Assembly: GCA_027625915.1 (NCBI GenBank)
Contig: JANTQA010000032.1
Location: forward strand, 11,424,001 to 11,488,000
Length of the DNA stretch: 64,000 nt
Direction: 5' to 3'
Origin: Anaeramoeba flamelloides
Lineage: Eukaryota > Metamonada > Anaeramoebidae
Positions 37,353 through 48,898 of the stretch are shown here, one piece after another; position 1 is the stretch's first letter; every line of letters starts with the position of its first letter. A program made the position numbers and the translations under genes. The notes under the pieces were generated by a model, which searched no databases, was not told the DNA's origin, and saw nothing but the letters and a program-made list of their open reading frames with translations.

Positions 37353-39036
37353 GAGGTTATAATCAAATATTTTAAAAGTATTTTAAATTTAACCAATATC
37401 TTTCAAATGGAGAAATAGTTATTTTAACTATAAAGGAATTATTGATTGATATAAATTGAAAAAAATATTTTTTTTTTGATTTTCCTTTAGGTTTTTTTTA
37501 CTTTTGGAAAAAAACAGAAAATTTTTATAAATTTTCAGTTTATTTCAAAAAGTAAAATAAACCTAGGACACTTTTCGTTATGTTTTCCAGAATTTAAAAG
37601 AATCGAGAAAAATCTATGATTTTACTCAATTCTTTTGAATTCCGGAAAAGTGCTGTTAACCTTTCTTGAGTTTTCTGTTTATTAGGAAAATCGAAAGATT
37701 TTACAAATAAAACAGAAAATCCGAAGAAAAGCTAGGCACTTGACGGACACTTTCATTATGTTTTTTTTTAATTTTTGAAATAAACTGAAAATTCAATAAA
37801 TTTTCGGTTTATTACAAAAAGTAAAAAAAGCTAGGTATTTGATGGCACTTGAAGGAGACTTACAATAATTATCATCAGAGATTTTTTTTCCCTGTTTCAG
37901 TTTTATTAGATGAGTACAATGTTTTCAAAACTTTTTTTTATTATCTATCAACGTAAATATCTCCAAGTTGAATTAATCTATAATTCATTCAACCCATTTA
38001 TTTGTAATTTCTTAAAAAAAAAAAACAATTTTTTTTAACTAAAGACTTTTAAACAAGATGGCTATACTAATAACAATAAATAAAATAGCTTCATGAAATC
38101 GAAGTGTAATCATTTTTATTATATTCCGAGTAAAATTTAGTATTCTTGATGATAGGTTGATGAACAAAATCGTTTTGTCTAACTTTTTTTTTTTCAATTC
38201 TATTTTTTCATACTCGTGTTTTGTCTGAGTAAAAGAAAACATTTTTAGGCTTTGGAATTAAGATAGAATTTAAAGGAGTAGCAACCATCTTGTTACAATT
38301 TTTACTTTTTAAGATTTTGAAAGAAGATAAGTCAATAAAATTTTTAACAATGGATGTGTATCTAGTTGCTTTTTAGTATATAAAGCATGTATCGAAATAA
38401 AATTTATTAATTTTACTTTTAAGACGGACAATTAAATGCTACAATAGAATGTTATGTTGATTTGTTTTAGCGAGTAAGGGGACTATTCAATGGTTTAATT
38501 TTTATTTTTATTTCAACATTCGGTTGTTATATTTAATTTTATATTGGAAAACAATTTAATTAGTTTTCAAAAAGTAAAGTACTTTAAATACTCAAAATCA
38601 AACAAAACCACAAACAAATATCAAAGATATTTTTTAGATCTAATTCAGAATGCATAGAAATGTGAAAATGTTGACTTCATGTATAAGACTCTTATTATAA
38701 TTGGACCAACTCTATAAATTTAAAAAGAAGAATATTAACTTGATCAAAAAACAGAGAAAGTGAATCAAGAACAAACTTCCGACCTGCAAATTTTATAATA
38801 AAACTTTTTCTGAAATTACCGATTTAATAGTTAATTAGTCAAACTTCCTTAGGCTATCAAAATTTTAGCTGATGGGTATAATCTTACTTAATTCTTATTT
38901 GTTCTTTAAAGTCCAATTATAAATGATATTTGATGTTAGGAAATTTTTTTTTTTGGATGCCATTTACCAAAACAAAATTTATGATTTCGTATTTTAAATC
39001 TCAAAATTAAAAATTGAATACCAATAAAGTTTGTTA
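37353..39036. other. intergenic, includes foldback element D
   Basis: Apart from the foldback element at 37485-37852 I see no gene. The 67-codon minus-strand frame at 38039-38242 has no features. Long T- and A-runs are scattered. Confidence 0.4.
37485..37852. repeat. foldback mosaic element, family D copy 1
   Basis: Built from alternating direct and inverted short blocks: TTTAGGTTTTTTTTACTTTT, CAGAAAATTTTTATAAATTT, its complement AATTTTCAGTTTATT, then AACCTAGGACACTTTTCGTTA and the junction GCTAGGCACTTGACGG. The same junction (CAAGTGCCTAG) and blocks recur at 47767-48097. No frame. Confidence 0.55.
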
Positions 39037-39253
39037 CAGTCAGTTTCAAATTTAAGGCACAAACTTTCAACGAAATTTAAGGCACAAAATAATCTCAAAT
39101 TTAGCCACAAAATTTTTAATTTTTTTTTACCAATTATTTTACTAGAATTAGAATTTTGTGCCTTAAATTCAGATTTTTATTGTGCCTTAAATTTAGTTGA
39201 AGTTTGTGCCTTAAATTTCGTTGAATTTTGTGCCTTAAAAGTGAAACTGACAG
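39037..39253. mobile_element. palindromic mariner-type MITE, family E copy 3
   Basis: 217 bp between TA dinucleotides, ends CAGTCAGTTTCAAATTTAAG and AAAAGTGAAACTGACAG. Slightly longer because one GCCTTAAATTTCGTTGAATT unit is repeated in the right arm. The 119-codon frame across it (39031-39390) is an artefact of the repeat. Confidence 0.8.
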
Positions 39254-40535
39254 TAACTTTTTTGTCTAAAATCAACCACATGTCAAAAAAAACAAAAATT
39301 AAAATGGGAGTTTATAAACTGAAGGTACTAGTAACTCTTATTTACACTTTTTTCCCAAAGATAATACTGTCATTATTTACACAATTATAATTAAATGCGA
39401 TACACAAAAATACATTTATCAACTTTAGAGAAGTTAATTATTATTTTTAAAAGAGTTCCTTTACCCAAAATCAAATTTCTGAAAAATAATTCTTAATTCT
39501 TCTTGTTATCAGAATTTTTTTTTGAAAAACCGAAAAGTAAAATTTCCCAAAGTATTGTTATTTTGGTGAAATCTTGCTATTTATAATTTGTGATATTTTT
39601 ATGAACATATAGCCTTGAAACTTTAATTTTAATATAAAAATACCAGAAAAATAAATCATATATTGAATCTATTGAATATCCAATAAAAATGAAATATTTT
39701 TTTTATTCACAAATATTTATTGAATTTCATGTAATTTTAAAGATTGGGTAATATTCTTTTTTAAAAATTCAGATTAAAAAACAACAAATTTTTATATAAA
39801 AATGAGTTATTTGAAAATTAATATCATTTTTTTATTTTTAGAAATATGTATTTGAATTCATTTTATTGTTTTGAATATATATAAAAAATTGAGAAAATAA
39901 AATCAAATATATTAATAATTTTTGATCTTTGGTTATTACTGATTCACTGGAATATTTAAGATTGGGTTATTAATCATTGATTAATAATAATCAAATTAAA
40001 AATTATTTTTTAGTTATATAGCTAAAATTTTCTGGGTTGTAAAAAATTATGTTAGAAGAATTTTTAATTTCATGTTTGAATGGTTTTCTCATATTATTTG
40101 TGATCAAAAAGAAACAAATGTCTTTGAACTGTTCTTTGAATAAAGAATATATATATATTTCAAGTTGAAAATAATTATAGTAATTTTTTTAAAATTAAGT
40201 ATGCTTTTTTTTTGAGTTTTTCCAAAAATTTATGTTTTTTTTTAAAGTCTATTTTAATACACTTCCTTAATAGATAATAAGATTTCTTTCTTCTTTAAAA
40301 GAAAATAATTTTTTGGAAATAAATTGGTATTATATGAATTTTGATCTTTTCAAAAAATGAAAAAAATCACCAAACTTTTAAAAAAAATTATTTCATTTCG
40401 GAAAATAACTTTAAAAGTAAGTTTTGTATTATTGTAAACATCTTTTTAATTTTTTTTCAGTTTCAAGATTGGGTAAATGTTTTTTGGAATAGACTTTTAA
40501 ATTTATAAAAAGATTTTTTTTATTTTACTAGTACC
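39254..40535. repeat. family I repeat copy
   Basis: 39320-40430 parallels 34350-35440 with many substitutions and indels (AGTAACTCTTATTTACAC; TCAACTTTAGAGAA; AAGATTGGGTTATTAAT). No coding content. Confidence 0.5.
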
Positions 40536-41102
40536 TTAAGGTTTACAATACCTGAAATTAGAAAAAAAAATTATCTTGTTTGAGGTGAAGGCTAATTATG
40601 AATTTGGTTCTAAGTTGATCGATCTTGAGCTTGATATGAGTTTTAATTTTGGTTCAAAAACCCAGTTTTTGACAATTAATTATTTTTTTTTTCTAAAATC
40701 CGATTTTACAAGTGTAAGAAGAATAGATGATCCGTTCTAAATTAATGTGATTTGTGGATTACTGATTGAAATTTTTAAATAACTTTGTTTTATATTGAGG
40801 TTTTATTTGTATCTTTTAAAAACATTTTTTTTTTTTAGTTAATTAGACTAAAGGGAAATAAATATTTTCATTTAGAAGCAAAAAACCAAAATTTAATTCT
40901 TTAAATACAATCTAATAAAAGTTTTTCACTTTTTAATTCGGATTGGGAAAAAAAAAAAAAATTGTCAAAAATGACCTTTTATGAACCACTATTAAACCCC
41001 CTATCAAACTCAAGATTGACCATCTTAGAATCAAATTAACAATTCGACAACATCCTGAAACAAAACAAACTTTTTTCAAATTTCAGGGAATGTAAACCTT
41101 AA
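40536..41102. mobile_element. TIR element, family M, abutting the RhoGAP gene
   Basis: 567 bp with arms of about 120 bp: TTAAGGTTTACAATACCTGA at the left, complement of TTAAGGTTTACATTCCCTGA at the right, continuing through the TTGATCGATCTTGAG / TTGACCATCTTAG-type block. It ends 64 bp before the RhoGAP start codon at 41166, so it may provide the promoter or 5' UTR. A third terminus occurs at about 18829. A 66-codon open frame at 40541-40738 lies mostly in the left arm and is not called. Confidence 0.6.
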
Positions 41103-41165
41103 AATTGTGAAAGTTCGAAAATGTTAGTTTTTCATTTTTTCTCAAAAACCTTTCTTCTCGAAATT

Positions 41166-41812
41166 ATGTCTTCTGTTTTGCAAATAAACATACACTTCCC
41201 ATTTTCTAATAAAAGAACACCAATTACTTTCACTCCAACAACTTTAGTACAGGATATTATTCATATGGTTTGTAAAAAAAATCAAAAAAAAAAACCCGAA
41301 ACCTTTGGTTTATTTTGTGCTGATGACAGTTTTTGGTTAGAAAATCAATTTACATTGATGAGCTATAAACCTTGGTTTCTTGTAATCAATTATTTTCCTC
41401 AAAAGAAAAATATAACACAAAAACACAAAAAAAAAACCAAAAACAAAAAACAAAAAACCAAAAACAAAAAATAATTAACAAAAAACTTTTTTCTGAAATT
41501 TCCTTCTTGTTATCAAAAAAAAAAATTCTTTTCTTTTTTAAAAATTTAATTTTGTGGACGTTTTTCTTCTACTGTCTAATGTTACTATTAAAACCAAGAA
41601 AAAAATTGAAATAAAGAAAATTCAAACAAAAGAGATCAAAATTTTGGCTTTTGGTGAAATTTACTCTATAAATGTCGATGAAAGTTCTCCTATTTCACAA
41701 ATTCTTGAAATACTTTCAAAGGTTTCAAATAAAACAATTGTTACTGGGTTTGTATTGACATATAACGATAGTAAGATCGTTTTTTCTGATCTATTTAATT
41801 TCAATTTTTTTG

Positions 41813-41858
<46 letters not shown>

Positions 41859-44800
41859 AAGAAAAAGAAAAAATTTCAACAATAATAACCATAATAATAA
41901 TAAACAAACAAAAACCAACTTTAACATGAACGAACAAAATAAAACCAACAAATACAACTTTTTCTTCAACAATTTTTGTTTTTATCTAATCCTTCAAACA
42001 AATCTCTTTTTTTTTTTCACCTTTATTTTTTGATTCTAGAAATCCTCGATCGGAAATTAACTTTTGAAGAGTCAGGAATCGAAGATTTAGAAAAGACCAC
42101 GTTTGTATATAAACAAGAAATTTTCCCGACTCTTTTAAAAAAAGCACAAATTAAATCAAAAAAAGGGAAAAAGAATTTGTTGGTAACACAAAAAATTTTT
42201 GGCTGTGATTTAGTTCACTCTCTGGGCCGAGGATCCAAAATTGTGGACGTCCCACCAATTGTTACAATGTCAATGGAATTCATTGAGAAATATGGCCTGA
42301 AAACTCGAGGGATTTATCGGATCTCTGGCAGTATAATGAACGTCCAAAACCTTGTACAGCAATTTGATTCAACAGATGAAGTCAATCTTTTAGAATTTAC
42401 AAAATCAGCCACAGACGTAACTAGCCTTTTAAAACAATACTTCCGAGACTTATCAGAGCCTTTACTAACATATTCCCTTTACAGCACATTTGTTAAAATT
42501 CATAGTAAGCAATCTTTTTCCTCTATTTTTTTTTTTTTTTTTTCTTTCTTTTTCTTTGATATTTTTAGAATTTTAAAATTCAGGCAAACATTGCAACAAG
42601 TAAACACCATTTACTGACTTGTTTATTCAACCACTTAATATATTATTATACTCATTATTTTTTTTTTTGACAAGACAAACAAAATTTTTGTTAAATTTAT
42701 TGTTCAATTCACCATAACATTAACTCATTTCAAAATTAGGTAACATAATAATTATTTATTTAGAATACCAATAAGTTATAATAGTAAATTCTCTCAAACC
42801 AAGAATCTAATTTTTTTTATACTATTTGTTGCAAAATAAATGGAACAAATTTTTCATTCGGCTTTCCAAAAAAAGGTTTTAAAATCCTTAAAAATTTCAA
42901 TTTTTAATTCCATAAATCTGTTTAAATGATTGATTTCACCTTATAGAATTGATTACTTTGATGGTTTGTTTTAATTCTTGGAATGTGATTATTTTGGAAA
43001 GCCAAATGAAAATTTTGATCTTTTTATTTTGAAATTAACAGTATTATTTTTGTAAAAATTTTTTCAAACAAATAGCTTTTTTTTGATTATAGTAATTTTA
43101 AAAAAGTAAAATAAAAGATTTCAAAAAGTATCAATAAAACAATTGAAAAACTTCAAGATACCTATTTGAGACCTTTATTAAAAGCTTTTATTGTCACACT
43201 TTTTTAAAATGACTTTACCAGAAATTATTATTTAATTATGAAAATACTGTTTTTTCAGTAATAATTTCTCGAATCACAGAAATCACAATAACCACAGAAA
43301 TCACAGAAATCACAGAAATTACAGAAATTACAATAACCACAGAAATCACAGAAATCACAAAAATTACAGAAACCTGAAAGAATTTTTAAGGTTTAGATTA
43401 GAAATTAATTCTAAACAATAAAGATGATTTTCAAGAAAGTAAAATGGACTGTGATTGGATATCATTCTTTTTTTTCCCTTTTACAAGGTTAAATATTTAC
43501 AAAATTTGGAAGGTGTTTCTGAATTTTTAATTAACATTTGTAAATTAGAGTAATTGTGATATTTCTCTAATAGTATTAATTCGATGGAAACTAAACTAAA
43601 ACTCAAAATTTTATGAAACACTAAAATTCAATTTTTGAAAAAAAAATCTTATTATATAAATAAATTCTCGAGAAGAAATATCGAATTAGAACTCATTAGC
43701 TAATTAAAATATTAACAATTATTTATCATACACAATACTCAAAAATGAAAAAATAAACAATAATCAATTCAAATAAAAAAAATGCTGTAAAAAATTTTGT
43801 GACGAGCTGAGAAAAAAAAATGTATTGGTAGATTTGTTAAAATTTTACCTAACGATTATTGATCGATCATATGATTTGATATCATCAACTGATTTTATTT
43901 AAGTTTTTTCTATTTAAAAGAACTCAAATGTAATTAATTTCAATTATTCAAAAAAAAAATTCCAGATCAAAATAAACTATTAAGGTAATTGGAAAAAATG
44001 AAATGAAAACAAAAAACAAAAAAATTACAAAATGATAAAAATATTTTAAAAATCAAAATTATTTCCAAATTGAATGAAATTGTATAATTGTGATTGTTTT
44101 AACTGTATCAAAAATTCTGAAATTTTGTAACTTTATTGTTAAGGATTTGGTGTCAAAAAACACTTTATCCGTTGAAGCAGGAATTTCGAAGTGACTAAAT
44201 TAGTAACTTCTAATACAAAGAGTGAATAAAAAGATTCCTTAGAAACATTTTAAACTGAATTTAATTTTCTAAAATATGATTGAATTAAAGTGTCTATGAT
44301 AATATCAAAGAAAAATAAATAAAGATTAAGAATAAATAAAAAAAAGATAAACTCTGTTTCAGTCAAAATACCCAACGTTTTTTTCAAATATCAATTATTT
44401 TATATAATTGACCTTTGAAGAACAAATAAGAAATAAACAGAATAATTCACATCAAAGAATTGTTGATATATGTCTGAAAGAAAACTAAATAATCAATGGA
44501 TTTTCTTAAAAATTTCAAAACTCAAATTCTTAGTGTCCCTATTGAGAAAAACAAGGATGTTCGTTTTGAACTTCTACTGGTATTTGAATAATAAATATGA
44601 AACATTTTTGACTTCATTTTCCATACTTTTCTTGAAGAAATCAAACCACCAAACGAAGTTTGTTGGCATTTGTGGTCTTTATTTGAAAAAGTAAATGAAA
44701 ATGGAGTGAAAATTTTTCACATTTATTAAACAAATTATCAAGATCAAAGATCTTCATAGAATTGCAATAGAAATCAATATCATTTCTCAACAATATTTAC

Positions 44801-47800
44801 ATGGTTTCAATGTCCTTAGAATAACACATTTTTACCATGTGACTATTGATCTTGCAATAAAAAAATTTTTTGCAACTGAATGATGTTTTAAAAAAAAAAT
44901 CGAAAAAAAAAAACAAAAAAATGAATGTAAAAAAATGATTTCAATTTTGAAAATTTCCAAAATAAAATTTTTCTTCTGATATCTATGCAAACCCTTAAAA
45001 CACATGTATTATACCATTACAACTGGGCCCATTTGACTGAAAAATAGTTTAGAATCAGAAAAAAAATAATAAAGAATTTAAAAATATATTTTGAAAAATT
45101 TATAGAGTTTTAACGGAATTGAAATGAATTTATATGGCTATATAATCCAAAATCATTTGGATTTGAGATCTTTTTTTCCTTATAACATTTTGAGTAATAT
45201 TGGGCAGGAAATATTCTATAGTTAATTTGACAAAGTTCTTTTAGGTTCGTATTCCTAGCAATTCATCCATGTCTTCATTAACAAGGCAATAATCTTAAAA
45301 TCAAAATTTTTGATTTTTTTTAAGGTCTTTTTTCTATTGTTTTCTGTTTTGGTTCAATATCTTTTATCTCCACATATAAAGATGATCGATACCATCATTT
45401 TTTTTTCAACTACATTGACATATTTTGGAATCTACTCCCTTTTCCCATTCTTATGTGTAACTATTAAAACTATTTGTAAAAGACTTTGAGTTGGAATAGA
45501 ATTGTTGATGATTTCCAGTACAATTATTGTTTTTTTTTAACCTCAAGTTGTCAGGAAATAGACTAATTTTATGATATCTTTTTAATTTTATATTTTTTTT
45601 TCAGGTGAGTCACAATTTTTGGATTTTATTTTAGATACAAATAAAACTGATTTGAAATATCAATATTTAGAAGTTGAATTAAGATTTAAAAAAAACCTAA
45701 AAAACAAAAAGATGAGTTTTTTATAAAAATTAATTAATTGAAAAAAAATAAATAATAAATAAATTTGGTTATTGTTAGTAACACCAGTATTAGATTGATA
45801 ATAATTGATGGGTGTTTAAGAAATATTTTATGTTGTGTCATAAATTTGAAAAGAACCATTTTAGATCTGATAATAAGATCATTTTTCAATTAAAAAATGA
45901 AAAAAAAAAACTCCAAAGAGTCACTAAAATTAAAAAATGTGAAATTTACTTAATTTTTGTTATATTGATAGATTTAAATGGAAAAGCAAATTCAAATCCC
46001 AATGATTAAACTCCTCTAATTTTGATTAATTCTGAATAAATAGTTGTTAGTTTTTCTTTCATTTGAATTATTTATTACAAAAAAAAATTGATAAAGATCG
46101 GTACTTTAGAACTCTGAAAGAACTTTCAATTTTTTTCCTTTTACATTTTATTATTTATTTGTGTTATTTTTCAAAAATTTACCATTTATTTTGATGGACT
46201 TCTCTTCAAATAATAATTCAACAACTAATGTTTTCAAAAAACTGATCAGATTTTCAAAAATTTTTTTCAAAAAATTGTCTTTTTCCAAATAATTTGGTTT
46301 GGAAAAAGTAAATTGCTTCATTTCAAGAAATAAAGTAAAGTTATTTTTTCAAAATAATGAAATTAAACGATCATAAAAAAAAAAATAAATATAAAAAATT
46401 GTGAAATGTAGATAAGCAGTTTTTAAAATTTTAAATAAAAAATTGGTGATAATTTGAATGAATAATTAATATTATTTTGAATATTCTTATCTTTAACTTA
46501 ATATCATATTTACATTAATATTAAATATAAATTATTTTTGAATATATTTTTTTTCATAACTTTTTTTTGAAAACAAACAAAATAAAAAATTAAAAAAGAT
46601 ATGAAATATATTTGGGAACAACTCCCAAAATTAAAGCTATTATTGAAGTGCTTACCAAAACCAAATTATGAAACAATAAAAGTATTATCAAAGCATATTC
46701 ATTTTGTATCTTTGCAATCCCATGTAACCAAAATGCCAATTGATAATTTAGCACTATTAATGGGTCCCAATTTATTAAAAAATCCCAAATCAGATATGGA
46801 ATCGATGATTAATGATACAAAAATACAATGTGGAATTGCTACTCTTTTATTTGAACATTATGAATATCTCTTCTTTGTAAGTTTCCTTTTTTCTTCTTCA
46901 TGCTCTACTATTTTTTCCATTATCAAGCAAATAAAGATTCGGCAAACTCTAAATTACTTGAATATTTATATCTATTTACAAAAACCGAAAATATCTCTAC
47001 AATTCCTTGTTTCAGGTTTATTATTTTTGTTTTGTAATCGTGGAATTTTTTTTGTCAGTTTGACTCAATAAAAAACAAAAATTATCATAAAATTAACAAA
47101 AAAATGAATTCAAGGAAACCTTTCGATTTTTTATCATGAATATTACTTTAATGAATTTTAATTAGATCACTAAATAAACATATAAAAATCATAACTTTAA
47201 TAATAAAAATAAAAAAAAAACAGAATCACCTTAATTTTTTATACAAAGTGGTATTTGAAAATATTGTTGTTATTTAATACACTAAAAGTAAAATTTTTGA
47301 AAAAAGTAAAAGAAAAAAGGAAAAATAAAAAACAGTAGTCTGTGTTAATTTTTCACAAAAACTAAAATAAGTTCTCTTATAAATTATGTACAATAATAGA
47401 AAATACTAGTCATCAAGGCATCATTGCAACCATAGATTCGTCTATAAATAAAGTATGTGGTAATTAAAAGTAAATCATATTCGTGCTCTATATTTCAAAT
47501 GACTCGAAAAAATCTTTTATAAATATTATTGAACAATAAACTATTAGATTGTTTATTTTCTCTGGAATTGCCCAGCCTATGAAAATAATCGTAAAATCTG
47601 GATTTCTGAATTAAAAAAAAATAATTTTTCAATTATTTTTATTAATAATAATATTTCTAATATTATTAATAAACAAGATTCAATATCTTTATTAGCTCTA
47701 GTAGATAATAAAACTATGTTTGAATCTTTTAAAAAATTTCTAAATTCAAGTTTAGGAATTTGGGGAGTGCCGTCAAGTACTGTCAAGTGCCTAGGTTTTT

Positions 47801-48849
47801 TTGAGGTTTACTGTTTTGTTTTTAAAGTGTTCTAGGTTTTTTTGAGTTTTCTATTTTTTTTTGGAAAATCTATTGATTTTCGTTAGGTTTTTTTTACTTT
47901 AGAAATAAACCTAGAACACTTCACAAATAAATAGAAAACTCAAAAAAACCTAACGAAAATCTATTGATTTTCCAAATAAATAAAAAACTCAAGAAAACCT
48001 AACGGAAAGTGCCTAGGTTTTTTTTAATCTAAGAAATAAAACCAAAAATTTTTGAAATTTTTGCTTTTATTTCTCAAATTAAAAAAAACCTAACGGCAAA
48101 TAAGAGGAATTTTAAACTTCTCCCTAAAATTACAATAAAAAAAAAACTATTAGATTTTTTAGATAAGGATCACTATTAAAAATTATCAAATTAAATTTTT
48201 TTTTTTTAATTGCATTTTCCAAATCTTAAAATAGAAACTTAAATTAATAATTATATTGCAAGTATTTAATAATCAATATTTAGAGCCATCCAAAAGTAAC
48301 TATTTTTGAAATTATTATAATTTCAAAGATTAACCCAATAATCATCAACATAAAAACCACAATATTATTATTTTCTTTCTTTGAAATCATTAATTTGAAA
48401 CATCAATATATTTTCAATATTTCAGAAATAATTGGTCAAAAAAATCTATTGAGTTAATTATTTAATTTTTTCAAATAAAATGGTATTTTTAAGCAACAAA
48501 TCTACATTTCGAGACAAATTTAAAAAAAGGTATTTTGCAACTTTAGATCATGAATATTGATAATTAAACCTTTAAATTTGTCTCTAAATGTAGGACATTT
48601 TTCTAAAATTATTGAATTTTTTACTAATACAACGATAGTTTTTAATTGATGCGATCAACTTTTGGTATTATTTTACTAATCGGATTTTTTGGAGACATTT
48701 AAGCCATGAAGCACGAATGTGATTTCCCCAATAATAACATACTTTGATTTTAGACTTCTACATGGTGGCTGCTAATCCCTTAATATACAATAACCTCAAT
48801 AACTAATAATAATTGATTTGATATCTAATCAACATAACTTTTCTGAAAA

Positions 48850-48898
<49 letters not shown>

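Larger units (their letters stand above)
47413..48783. mobile_element. family C TIR element, copy 4, interrupted by a LINE fragment (RhoGAP intron 4)
   Basis: The left end is degraded (TCAAGGCATCATTGCAAC); the right end is TGCTAATCCCTTAA. The interior follows copy 2 but is split at 47550 by an insert flanked by a 13-bp target-site duplication. Confidence 0.75.

Noticed and set aside
39031-39390. 119-codon frame
   Set aside because: Runs through the family E palindrome; its CALN repeats are translations of the repeated GCCTTAAATTT unit.
40541-40738. 66-codon open frame with protein-like composition before the RhoGAP gene
   Set aside because: Most of it is one arm of a TIR element; the other arm at 40970-41102 carries the same sequence inverted. 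No start codon.
41661-41972. 103-codon minus-strand frame
   Set aside because: Antisense of RhoGAP exon 2 and the following poly-A intron stretch.
43270-43376. CRISPR-like regular repeat array
   Set aside because: Units are 9 bp and directly adjacent with no spacers, in a eukaryotic intron; a minisatellite.
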